NCBI GenBank assembly: GCA_024704765.1
Contig: JAKMXF010000221.1
Span: 434,001-498,000 of the forward strand
Length of the DNA stretch: 64,000 bases
DNA from: Oopsacas minuta
Lineage: Eukaryota > Porifera > Hexactinellida > Lyssacinosida > Leucopsacidae
Direction of reading: 5' to 3'
Below the pieces are notes generated by a model. It was not told the origin of the DNA, did no database searches, and saw only the letters and a program-made list of their open reading frames with translations. Made by a program: the position numbers and the translations under genes. Shown piece after piece: positions 54,540 through 64,000 of the stretch (position 1 is the first letter of the stretch; each line of letters begins with the position of its first letter).

Positions 54540-54570
<31 letters not shown>
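54540..54570. repeat. (ATT)n microsatellite
   Basis: About ten perfect ATT units just after the ATP5F1B stop codon, in the presumed 3' UTR. Confidence 0.95.
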
Positions 54571-54739
54571 GTATATTATCACGCATGGTGCGATCAATCG
54601 GTAGCTAGTTATTTTCTGTCGAATACTTTTGTAATTCATATTACAGTATATGTTAATAAGAGGAGTGTTAATTGAATTAAGACGATTCGCCACCTGTGAG
54701 GACACCCTGCCCACTGGTTGACGACGAGATAGTACATCT

Positions 54740-54768
54740 GGAATGTGTATGTATGTTATACACATTCC
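54740..54768. repeat. Perfect hairpin, 11-base arms
   Basis: GGAATGTGTAT and ATACACATTCC are exact inverted repeats around a 7-base loop. Confidence 0.75.
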
Positions 54769-54880
54769 AACATCACTAATATCTAATTTATAAATGCCTA
54801 GGCGTAGGCTTGGTAACCATAGCTCCACTTACATATGCCATTTTCTGTATATATTTTTTATTTATTCATATAGCATATAA

Positions 54881-57878
54881 ATGTATTATCTCCTAATTCT
54901 ATATACGTTACTACTGCTATTCTCACCTGTCAGACTTCAGAACTGTCCTCAGGGAGTATCCATAGTCCTGACAAGACCTAATAGCGTGTTAGAAAATGGA
55001 CTAGTAGACTTGACCTGTTCAGTTACAATACCAGGAGATATTACGCTACCCACTGAGGTCACATGGCATAAAGATTTTCTTATTCTTGAAACCTCTGACA
55101 GCAGTCGTTACATCACTAGTCGTAAGGTTGAAACTTCCACAGAGGTGTCATTCGGTCTTCAGATCCAACAAGCACAGGTGGAAGACTCAGGGCTCTATTC
55201 TTGTGACCCTGTCCTCTCCGGAGCCCTCTGTCGCGCTTCTGTAAATCTCACTGTTAACTATGCTCTAGCAGTAATTGTTGAGGATCAGGTATGCTAATTT
55301 TATTGCTCAATATTTACTAATAAAATTAATCTTTATATATTTTGTTTAGGACGCATTAACTGGTACTGACGTCACTCTTGTTTGTCTAATTCGGGGGGTT
55401 GACACCTCTGTAATCTGGTACCGATTCAATGAGACCACTGGGAACAACCAGCTGTACGATACGGACGGGAAATACTCTTTCTCTCAGGAGGGGAGCTATT
55501 TTTATTTGAGTTTTGATTCAGCCTCCAGTGAGGACACAGGTGTTTACGCATGTGAGGGACGATCTCCTACCGGTAGAGTCCAAGAAGATTTTAATTTCTA
55601 CTCATTATTAGCTCCTAGCGGGACTATTATAAGAGGGGGAACAGATGGAGAGTTTGTAGCGTTTAGTGGAGATGATCTTATACTAGAATGCTACGCTGAT
55701 GTAAGTTTACTTCTATCAGCGTTTCATAACCCGAGTCCATCTCTACCACTTGAATATGTTAATTACATTATCTAGGGTGTCCGTGCTCCTGAGTATAACT
55801 GGACAATAAATGGCGTAAAGCTAGAAGTGGACACAGACGATCTCATATTCAATATGACCTCTGGAGAACTGACTATAGTGAGTGCTACTAAATTTGATGA
55901 GGGGACTTACACCTGTGAAGCTTATAATAAGGCTGGTAGTGAGGCTACTTCAGTAGTTGTCACTATCCACATAGTTGCTAGTATTATAGGTCAAGATCAA
56001 GCTGTTAATGTAGGGCTAGGAAGTGAGGCCAATTTAACTGTTAGGTTGAGTGCTAGTCCTCCTATTGATTTTGTACAGTGGACTACAAGCTCTGACATAT
56101 TGGCTAACTCTACGAAATACAGAATATATCTAAATGGTGAGATTTAACACATTTTGTGTACTCCTGTGGTCTCATATGGTCTCCTATGGGCCTCATGTTG
56201 TGAACCGCAGCTCTACAAATTGCCAGTATAACCAGGATAGAACCATGGATGCTCACCTATTCCCTTTTAGGTACTCTACTTATATCTGACATAACAGAAT
56301 CTGATGATACAGCTTATAAGCTAAAAGCTTGTAACACTATCTCCGGTTTAGTTAAGTGTGCTCAGTCTCAACCAATCTCTCTACTTGTAATCCTCCCCTC
56401 TCTCGCTCCGACTGATCTAGAAGTTGAATCAGAGGACGAGGAAGCTCGGTCTGTTGAGATATCTTGGATTAACCCTCCTACAAACGTCCGTAATTCTCCT
56501 GAATACTACACACTAGAGATCAGGACATCTGAGCTAGAAGAATATACCCTGTTAGATGAGGAGATACCTGTCACCTCTTCCTCTAGCTACACCCTTACTA
56601 AACTATTTTTCGGTTACCAGAACCTGTTTAGACTCAGGGGTAGTAATCTAGGGGGGCTAGGGGAACCCTCAAACGTGTTAAATGTGACCCTCATACCAGG
56701 GGAACCAAGAATACGAAGTGTTACAGCCACTGTGATTAGCTCCACATCTCTAAATGTCACGTATCTCTTATGGCACGATGGTGGCAGCCCTTTGACCTCC
56801 CTCTTTGTCCAGTATAAAGAGAACAGCTCGGATGTATGGAATAATCTAACTCAAGAATTTGAAGATGACGTCATAGTATATTTCATTGTTATAACAGATC
56901 TCAAAAGTGCTACTTATTTTGACGTAAGTTAGTAACCATTCTAAACAATTGGTATGCTATAGATTCGATTTATAGATTCGTGTACAAGTGTCTAATGAGT
57001 TAGGAGAATCGGATTTCTTTGAGCCAGCGGAGAAGCTGCTACCAGACTCCCTCCCTGGTGTCCCGGTGTTATCAGAATCAAACGCAAATCTTGATTCTGT
57101 AGAAGTATCGATAATTCTTGATGATTTTGGTACCGGCGAGTTGTTAGGATTCTTTATAAAGTATGTTCTAAAGGACAACGAAACGATAGAAGAGGTATCA
57201 GTTGTTGATCTGGGGGTGTCATTAGGTAAACCGTTTGTTTGGGAGATAACAGGTCTTGAGAATGAAGCGACGTATGTGTTCTCAGCAGCTGGTAACAGCA
57301 CGATAGGACTGGGACCTTATTCCAAAGAAGTGAATATATATACCGACACTAAATTCTATGAGGATTTGCCTTTTAAGATTCTTGTTGGGGTAGCAGCCTG
57401 CCTTGTAATATTTGTATTAGCGCTTTTCTTCCTACTCGGTTGTATTGGCTGCTGCTGTTTCAAATACGGAAAGAAAAGAGAGTATAAACATATTTATAAG
57501 ACAAGGCCAGGGGGTCCCGCAGAGAACTTCGCACTTACTGAAGACGGACCTGATGGAATTGATTTCCCACAGCTGTCCTCTGCCAAGCCACTCACTAGAC
57601 CCCCTCTGGGGGACGGGTCATGGTCCGAGAGATCAACACCTCCAGTTGTCCCTCCCAGAAAGGGGGATTACCTGGACGAGGTCCATTCATACCACCCCTC
57701 TCCTCCTCTCGCAGGGTACACCGCGGTTAAAGACCCGAAACGAGCCCTCTTGGGTGTTGATTATCCCTCGGATCCCTTTGGTGACCTCCCCATGAAAAAG
57801 AACTTCATGGGACAGGACAAACCTCCCAATCCCTCCCTGGGTAACATTTCACAGGGCTCCTATATTACAGACGTTTAA
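54881..57878 (+). CDS. Single-pass cell-surface receptor with Ig and FN3 domains
   Basis: Five exons: 54881-55288, 55350-55700, 55776-56136, 56271-56923, 56976-57878, all in-phase GT-AG joins, 891 residues. Signal peptide MYYLLILYTLLLLF; then about four Ig domains with DSGLYSC, DTGVYAC and EGTYTCEA cysteine motifs; two or three FN3 domains (from about 425 to 710, including RVQVSNELGES); one transmembrane helix (about 722-748, followed by CCCFKYGKKR); and a 140-residue cytosolic tail. The tail has an SH3-type PPVVPPRK, several Tyr in acidic/Pro contexts, and ends ITDV, a class I PDZ ligand. Architecture resembles L1CAM, contactin and neogenin-type adhesion receptors, but I cannot assign an orthologue. 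Likely cell adhesion or guidance. Confidence 0.9.
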
Positions 57879-58077
57879 ACTATTTCCTGACGGATTTATA
57901 TATTCTTACTCACCTCTGCCTGATCGTTTCCCGCTTTGCAGTTGGTTAGTTTTGTAGAATTATTAGCAAATTTGTTTTCTCATTTCTTTTTATATTTTAC
58001 TCTTTCTTAATATTATAATCTATTTTATTTGCGTTTTATTTACTAAATATATCGATTCTTGGCACACAAAGATTGTT

Positions 58078-58104
58078 GTTTGTTTGTTTGTTTGTTTGTT
58101 TGTT
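58078..58104. repeat. (GTTT)n microsatellite
   Basis: Six or so GTTT units upstream of the GALT start codon, probably in its 5' UTR or promoter. Confidence 0.9.
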
Positions 58105-58142
58105 GTTTTGTTATCATATTAAATACTAAACTGTAACAGCTA

Positions 58143-59201
58143 ATGGCTGAATTTGACTCTAACAAACACCAGCATACTCGTTACAATCTCTTACAAGGTC
58201 AGTGGGTACTCGTGTCTGCTCAGCGTATTAATCGTCCCTGGACCGGACAGACTGAACCAACCAAAGAGTCCAATAATAAACAGGACTCTCTCCCCGGAGC
58301 AACCTCTAATTATTTAGCACCCGGGGCTTTACGGGTGGGGGGGAAAAAGAATGATGATTATAAAAACACTTTTGTGTTTGAGAATGATTTCCCCGCTCTC
58401 CTATCCACAGGTCCGGACCCTCCTCCCCCTGTTCACCCTCTTCTAGTCACCGCTCCAGCTAAGGGGACGTGTCGTGTGATGTGTTTCCATCCCAGAGGTG
58501 ATCTTACACTAGCTAGGATGGATGTACCGGATATTTTAATTGTCATTGAAGAATGGGTTAGACAATTGCATGAATTAGGGAAGGATAACGCATGGGTGCA
58601 AATATTCGAGAATAAGGGAGAGCCCATGGGGTGCTCAAATCCGCACCCTCATTGTCAGATTTGGGCCTCTTCCTTCATTCCAGATCTCCCGAGTCGGTCT
58701 GATAAGAATCAGCGGGAGTATTTCAAACAGCATGACAGTCAGCTCTTGCTGGACTATTTAGCTGTTGAGCTGGAGTATAGAGAAAGACTTGTAGCAGTGA
58801 ATGCTCACTGGGTATGTATTGTACCATTCTGGGCTTGTTGGCCTTACGAGACTATGCTCATACCGAAACGACACGTCCTTCGACTCACAGACTTAACTCC
58901 AGATGAGAGACTGTCAGGAGCTGAAATAATTAAGATTCTACTTTGCAAATACGATAATCTCTTCCATACATCTTTCCCTTACTGCATGGGATGGCATGGT
59001 GCGCCTACTGGTCCCTACCTAGAGACTGATTGCTCCCATTGGCAGCTTCATGCCTTGTACTACCCCTGTCTCCTCCGGTCTGCTAGTATCAAGAAACATA
59101 TGGTCGGTTATGAAATGTTAGCACAGCCGCAGAGGGACCTTACACCCGAAGCAGCAGCCCTGCGACTTATAGAAACTCCTTCCATACACTATCTAGATTA
59201 G
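58143..59201 (+). CDS. GALT: Galactose-1-phosphate uridylyltransferase
   Basis: A 352-residue HIT-superfamily enzyme in one exon (human 379). It converts galactose-1-P and UDP-glucose to glucose-1-P and UDP-galactose in the Leloir pathway. HTRYNLLQGQWVLVSAQR begins the domain; ENKGEPMGCSNPHPHCQIWASSF carries the active-site His of HPH; FPYCMGWHGAPTG and HWQLHALYYPCLLRSA follow; MLAQPQRDLTPE ends the domain. The Cys pair that binds structural zinc in bacterial GALT is absent (NYLAPGALR), as is partly so in the human enzyme. Cytosolic. Confidence 0.96.
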   Translation: MAEFDSNKHQHTRYNLLQGQWVLVSAQRINRPWTGQTEPTKESNNKQDSLPGATSNYLAPGALRVGGKKNDDYKNTFVFENDFPALLSTGPDPPPPVHPLLVTAPAKGTCRVMCFHPRGDLTLARMDVPDILIVIEEWVRQLHELGKDNAWVQIFENKGEPMGCSNPHPHCQIWASSFIPDLPSRSDKNQREYFKQHDSQLLLDYLAVELEYRERLVAVNAHWVCIVPFWACWPYETMLIPKRHVLRLTDLTPDERLSGAEIIKILLCKYDNLFHTSFPYCMGWHGAPTGPYLETDCSHWQLHALYYPCLLRSASIKKHMVGYEMLAQPQRDLTPEAAALRLIETPSIHYLD

Positions 59202-60095
59202 TTGTATATTTGTGTTGTGTTGTTTTGTTTTGAGATATTTGCACACATAATATTACACTGCAGGACTTTGTAATTAGTATATGAACATTTTGTACTCCGA
59301 TGTCTCTGGGTATATTATTAGAACTAGATAATGTTACGCATGTATTTATTGCTCTCACGAGTAGAATGATTTGGTTAGTTAATATTTATGAATAGTATAG
59401 TTCATTCAGCTTTATTGGGGCCTTACAGCGAATATATAAATATTCCAGTGAAAGTAGAATTCCCCAAACTTGCTCCTACTGGACTTGCATACTTGCATGT
59501 CCCGCAAAAACCCACCGGAATTACCCGCTTTTGTAGGTTATATTGCTAGTACGCTATGACCTATTTAACCTTACGCCCCCAAATCTGAACAAAACAGCAA
59601 TTTCTCCAAAAAAGGAGTTTTAACCAATTCATATAACAAAATTAGAGTTCCTCTCCTTGTGTCTTGAATTTAATCCATATATGATAATATATTTATCATA
59701 TCATTACACAAGGATATAATCCATATATGGTAATAGGTCATAGAGTGTTATAAATTTCTAAAAATACCATTCACGATTCTATAATTAGATCGAAAGCATG
59801 ACCCCTTGAGTATATCTATAAATATTCCAATATTCTGAGTAACTTGACTTTTCGAATATATTATAATTCCTTCCCCTCTCCGATCATCAATCGTATACTG
59901 AATTAGCCATTAGTAAAATTTTCAATACTGCCCAGTTAGTAGGTCGCAATCACCAAATATTACTTGTAAAGTTTTCAGTAATTCATGAATAGTGCTACAG
60001 TTTGTATTTCAGTTTTTCTTATACATATACCGACGTATTCGCTGTATTTACATTTTGCTTGATAGATTCGATAATTCACACGATTTGTTTCCAGT
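59202..60095 (+). other. Intergenic, no gene recognised
   Basis: About 890 bp, AT-rich. A direct repeat AATCCATATATG(A/G)TAATA occurs near 59672 and 59718, flanking a small palindrome TATGATAATATATTTATCATA. Otherwise nothing is seen. Contains the promoter of the ABCB-type gene. Confidence 0.45.
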
Positions 60096-63000
60096 ATGGC
60101 TAACGGGTCCGAGAGAAGTATCGAACCTCTCGTTATCGCTAATCAAGAAGAAAATACACTAAGTCTTCAGCCCATTACAGAGAAGAAAGAACTAGCCGAT
60201 TCTCCCACCAGGACAGAGGAGACCGCGTCGCCAATCCCAGAGAAGAAAAGTTGGTGGAAGAAGTTTTCAAAAGACAAGAAAACAGATGATGAGGAGAAAG
60301 AACAGACCTATCCTAGTGTCAATCCGATCAAAATATTCAAATATGCTACTGTATTAGAATTGATGTTACTAGGTGTGGCGATGATTGCTGGTACATTACA
60401 AGGAGGAGCTTTCCCGTTTGTATTTCTAGCTATCGGAGAAGTTCTCGATGCATTCTTTAAATTCGAAACAACCGGTGCTGCTTGTACTGCGAACTATTTC
60501 GCCAATACCTCCTGTGAGTATTTATTCAGATTTATTTGTATTGTATTTATTTGTTCTATTTATAGCGACATGCAGTATTGGTTCCAGTTTCACCTCAGCC
60601 CTAAATACAAATTCCACACCTATCACATCTATGTTTAACCTGACCGCTAATACCAACTGGTTTTTCTGTACCGCATCCAGACAGGGTGTTACTCTAAACA
60701 TATCAACTCTCTCCTCGATAACAGAACCAATCATAGATCAATACTGTTATAATAATGCATACTATAATAGACTAGCGTTCGCTGATAACATGGGATGTTG
60801 TTCAACTTTTGATAACTGTGTGGCAGACGCTAAGTCTACTCTCTACATGGACGTTCTGCTCTGTAATGTTATGATTCTCGTTGGCATAGGCGTACTGGCA
60901 GCAATATGCTCGTATATTGAGGTAAATACTATTTAATAATACAGCGGTTCCCACTTTCCACCCGTGGACCCCTGCTGTGTCGTCCGTGGACCATTAGGGT
61001 ATATGGACCCCAGGTTGAGAGCCGCTGTTCTAATTCTTTATAGGTATTTCGTTGGTTCTGACTTGGTAATACCGGAATCGCTTGCAGTTTTGATAAATCC
61101 TATAGAGCCCTGTTGTATACATTGTCCCAGCAGTATTCTGTTAATAATAAAGAAGTCAGGGGGGTGTCGTATTTCTTTGTTCTATGTACGATTACATTCC
61201 ATAGAATCTAAGTACTTGTGTACTTGAACGCGTAACAATATGACAATGTGTTGGTAATTTGCAGCATTTCCCTGAAAATATCATAGATGTTGAATGTCCA
61301 TGGTACTATAATACAGCACCTCAAAATATTATACAACAGATGTGTAAAGTGTCACAAAGTCGACAACTTTAGCCATCAACAGCTCCCAAACAACAAGTTT
61401 ATTGACTAAGGTGTGAAAAGATAAAATATAGTCCATGAGGTACACTTCACCGAAAACCACTTTTTCGACACTTTTGCCATTTGAAAGTTTATACATCGGA
61501 GTGCATCCAAGAATTAGTAAATTTACTATTTGCTCTGAATGCGTCAATATACACATAACATTCATATTCTATTCTAATTTAATTTAGCTAATACTAATAC
61601 AGAATATTGACTGTATTAAAATCATGTTTATTCCTTGACTATACATCTTGTATTGTTTGGTTGAGCAGTTTTACCCAGCTCACCATATCGTCTCTAGTTT
61701 CCGCACAGAGTTTGTAAGTTCTAGGCGGAGTTTTTAGCTGAAAGGTATGTTCGTAGGGTGCTTGCTTATGATGGTCCGATTCCCCAGCGCATACTTCAAA
61801 TCCCTCCGCTCGCTTCCCAAGCTTAATCTCTCCTTTGGGATGTGCGTCTAGCTTCTCCTTATAGTACGATAAGTAACCTTTGTTGTAGAAGAACCATCTC
61901 TTCCTCCAGACGTCCTTCGCCGCAGGGCCGGGTTTATATAAATACCCAGATTTCTGTAGATATACACCTGAACATAGCATTGAACCATCCAGGTTGATAC
62001 ACTCCATTGAATTAGCTATTTTATTCTGTGCACATAGTATGGTATAGTACCATTCTATGGTCAGTAGATTATTGTCAGAATACGCGTAGTAGTTACGAGA
62101 GCTTGAGGATTCTTGGAAGTATGTTATTGCCATTGCAAACATATTCAAGTTTATTTCTTCTAGGTTAATACCGATGTCTTTTATAGGAACCTGCACTTTG
62201 GGGTTCGTATCATCTATTTTTATGAAATATTCAAGATTTGAATTTTTTACAACGAAAAACCGGGGTTTCCAGGCCTCTTTGCTTTTCCCTTTCTTATGGA
62301 GGAATCCGCTTTTCTCTCCAGTCCCTATCGAACTCTGTTTCAGTTTATTATCGTCCTCGAATAGTTTCCCATCATATTTACAGATTATGAAACTTTCCTT
62401 GAGGGCAGTTTGTGAGGACGGAATTGGTTTTGAGTAGTACATAGGGAGGAATTTCTCTAATTGCTCGTTCAATCTATTCCCGATCGCTAGATCGACTTCA
62501 TCTGCTGTCCAGCTGTCGAGCTTCAGAGATTTAACCCGGTTAGTAGCCAGACCTCTGTGTATTCCCGCACAGGTCTTACAAATCAAAACTCCAACGCGAA
62601 TATTACACCAGTCTGGATCTACGAAACCGCAGTCAGCGCAGTACTTGTTCTCTTCTCTCTCCATTATTTCTTCTAGGTCTTTCTTCAAGTTGGCTGCCAT
62701 ATTGTTAATAATATTTAACTGAGTAAGATTCTTGAAATGAGCTTATATCCAGATTTATATATCTCTAATTACACCTAGAGTTGTATATTTGCTAGCATGA
62801 TCTCGGATTACATTCGTAATTCGTAATCAGTAGCTACAAATATTGCCATATTATTGCTAACACTATTTGAATTTATTGGAAATTCTATTTTGATACATAA
62901 GCTGATCTGTAGAAACTAAGTTACTACTGTTGTATTCAGTGAGAACGATTCGAAATTTACCCTCAGCGCTGTGTCAGGCCTCTATGCTAGAATTCCCCAA

Positions 63001-64000
63001 GCGTGTAACTTACGTTAGAGCAAGCATTAAATGAATATTACTGATTAATCAAAATGTTAATATTAACATCCATACAGGTTAATAATACGCGTATTTGTAT
63101 ATTATATTCTCTCTGGTTTATGTTGGTGTGTTTATACGTAGTATTACTTGTTATAACGTTAATGTCAGTTTACCTACACTCCCATCATCCTTACACAATT
63201 ATATTACTAAGAGAGTAAGGTTGTATTTATGTGTTAGCAGTTCTGTAACAAACAATAGTCACAGTAGAGAACTCGAAAACAGGGCTTAGAATTATTTATA
63301 GAAAATATTGACACCTCTCTTGATTAATAGTGAAATGTCCTAACCCAATCAGATTTGAGGGTTTACCAATATAGACAGGTTTGTATTTGCCAATTTCCGC
63401 CAATTAATATTAATTTTCTCCCAAATTCCATCTACATAGCAACGGGCTTAACTCAATTACAATCCCATTTAATCTCATTTTTGTTGTGTAGATCTCAATA
63501 TTCGTTTCTGTTTCAGAATCAATCACCTATCGCATTAGAGTTGATTTCTTCAAGAGTCTACTAAGACAAGACATAGCCTGGTTTGATCATCATATTCCTG
63601 GGAAGTTAACTACTCGTCTCACTGAGGATCTTGACAAAATTAAGGAAGGCATAGGAGAGAAGTTCGTTTCAGTATTCAGAAGCTTTGCTGGAGTTATTGT
63701 AGCACTACTTCTATCATTTTTCAAGTGCTGGGCTCTGGTGTTGATCGTGATATTGTCAGCAGCTGTCGTAATGGTACCATTTGTATTCTTAGGTTAGCAA
63801 TAATTACTGTCAAATTTATTTGTACAAATTATATATTTTATTCTTTAGGTAAGGCTGACGCTCTCTTCTCTTCCAAAGAGCGTTCCGCCTACGCAGCTGC
63901 TGGTGGGATAGCAGAAGAAGTGTTAGGTGGCCTCAGAACCGTGGTAGCATTCGGGGGACAAAATCACGAAGTGCAGCGATACAGTGATAAACTGGATAAA
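60096..64000 (+). CDS. ABCB-type (P-glycoprotein-like) ABC transporter, 5' part (runs off right edge)
   Basis: Exons 60096-60513, 60566-60921, 63492-63792 and 63849 onward, all in phase with GT-AG. The N-terminal Lys/Glu-rich cytosolic region precedes [40 protein letters not shown] (TM1). Exon 2 has a long glycosylated extracellular loop (NTS, NLT, NIS) and the TM2 start. Exon 3 gives [19 protein letters not shown], the intracellular coupling helix of ABCB1, then [21 protein letters not shown]. Exon 4 has [21 protein letters not shown]. The nucleotide-binding domains are beyond the window. Intron 3 is 2570 bp and contains the ADAP gene on the opposite strand. Likely exports hydrophobic compounds (xenobiotic defence), inferred from family. 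Confidence 0.93.
60942..61027 (+). mobile_element. hAT-like MITE in ABCB intron 3
   Basis: An 86-bp element with ends CAGCGGTTCCCAC and GTTGAGAGCCGCTG (inverted CAGCGG…CCGCTG) and internal CCGTGGACCCC / GTCCGTGGACC, typical of hAT-Charlie-like short elements. The flanking 8 bp are not an exact duplication. Confidence 0.6.
61639..62700 (-). CDS. ADAP1: ArfGAP with dual PH domains (centaurin-alpha), nested antisense in ABCB intron
   Basis: A 353-residue single-exon protein (ADAP1/2 family, human 374-381). The N-terminal ArfGAP zinc finger is CADC-x16-CKTC (residues 21-43) with the arginine finger in GIHRGL and then [11 protein letters not shown]. Two PH domains follow: about 130-235 ([21 protein letters not shown]) and about 252-350 ([21 protein letters not shown]). 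It hydrolyses GTP on ARF6 and binds PtdIns(3,4,5)P3 at membranes. Orthology to ADAP1 versus ADAP2 cannot be decided. The gene is wholly inside intron 3 of the ABCB-type gene (60922-63491), on the other strand. Confidence 0.95.
   Translation of the reverse strand: MAANLKKDLEEIMEREENKYCADCGFVDPDWCNIRVGVLICKTCAGIHRGLATNRVKSLKLDSWTADEVDLAIGNRLNEQLEKFLPMYYSKPIPSSQTALKESFIICKYDGKLFEDDNKLKQSSIGTGEKSGFLHKKGKSKEAWKPRFFVVKNSNLEYFIKIDDTNPKVQVPIKDIGINLEEINLNMFAMAITYFQESSSSRNYYAYSDNNLLTIEWYYTILCAQNKIANSMECINLDGSMLCSGVYLQKSGYLYKPGPAAKDVWRKRWFFYNKGYLSYYKEKLDAHPKGEIKLGKRAEGFEVCAGESDHHKQAPYEHTFQLKTPPRTYKLCAETRDDMVSWVKLLNQTIQDV
62701..63491 (+). other. Remainder of ABCB intron 3 and ADAP promoter
   Basis: AT-rich 790 bp between the ADAP start codon and ABCB exon 3. 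Must contain the ADAP promoter. No repeat or gene is recognised; the exon 3 acceptor TTGTTGTGTAG ends at 63491. Confidence 0.5.

Larger units (their letters stand above)
54518..54880 (+). other. Intergenic with microsatellite and hairpin
   Basis: 3' flank of ATP5F1B and promoter of the Ig/FN3 gene; contains the ATT run at 54540 and the hairpin at 54740, no gene. Confidence 0.5.

Noticed and set aside
61329-61565. Minus-strand 78-codon open frame in the ABCB intron
   Set aside because: No recognisable features; next to the real ADAP gene but not joined to it by a good splice pattern.

Overview
The window is a compact, AT-rich eukaryotic (animal) chromosome segment, not bacterial. The genes are spliced with GT-AG introns, mostly 50-300 bp, and many large conserved genes are in one uninterrupted exon (POLK, OSGEPL1, KLHDC3, PNKP, GALT, ATP5F1B, L2HGDH, MFSD11). 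The gene set (Maf-like bZIP, PARP14-like macro-PARP, SVOP-like transporter, ADAP ArfGAP, a receptor with Ig and FN3 domains, a TSSK-type kinase, ciliary proteins) points to a metazoan. The short introns, tight spacing and intron-poor genes suggest a non-bilaterian such as a sponge. That placement is inference; no single sequence here proves it.

Layout. 1-483 is the 5' end of an HSP70 gene on the minus strand, with a strong heat-shock-element array in its promoter (615-834). 1.0-4.0 kb holds an EEP-family nuclease, CFDP1 and a TSSK-like kinase. 4.2-11.9 kb is one seven-exon gene for a 2394-residue RRM/KH/macro/WWE/PARP protein. 12.4-16.5 kb has a CIMIP1-like ciliary protein, a small membrane protein, MFSD11 and a small Maf-like bZIP. 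16.6-22.7 kb has the ER glucosidase II alpha subunit (six exons) and KLHDC3. 23.0-26.5 kb is a divergent pair, an orphan multi-pass membrane protein and DNA polymerase kappa, with only 75 bp between their start codons. OSGEPL1, a ZZEF1-like giant protein, a TEX47-like protein, SPT5, GSTK1 and L2HGDH follow to 43.6 kb. SLC26A11 (44.2-49.1 kb) carries a complete PNKP gene inside its last intron. Then come a CCDC92-like protein, an SVOP-like transporter (minus), ATP synthase beta, the Ig/FN3 receptor, GALT, and an ABCB-type transporter that runs off the right edge and hosts an ADAP gene on the opposite strand in its third intron.

Structure not explained by genes. A family of short palindromic-ended elements (about 80-160 bp, ends CAGTAAACTC / GAGTTTACTG, TA target site) resembles pogo/Tigger-type MITEs. 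At least seven copies or relatives are in the window. Several sit inside introns, one abuts the L2HGDH start codon, and one lies in an intron that appears to use a GC donor. One hAT-like element is also present.

The genes do not form an operon-like system. They are mostly housekeeping functions (chaperone, transcription elongation, DNA repair, ER quality control, mitochondrial metabolism) mixed with cilium/sperm-associated homologues. The best candidates for undescribed biology are the orphan membrane protein, the two nested genes, the ZZ-less ZZEF1 homologue, the divergent Maf-like bZIP and the MITE-intron association.
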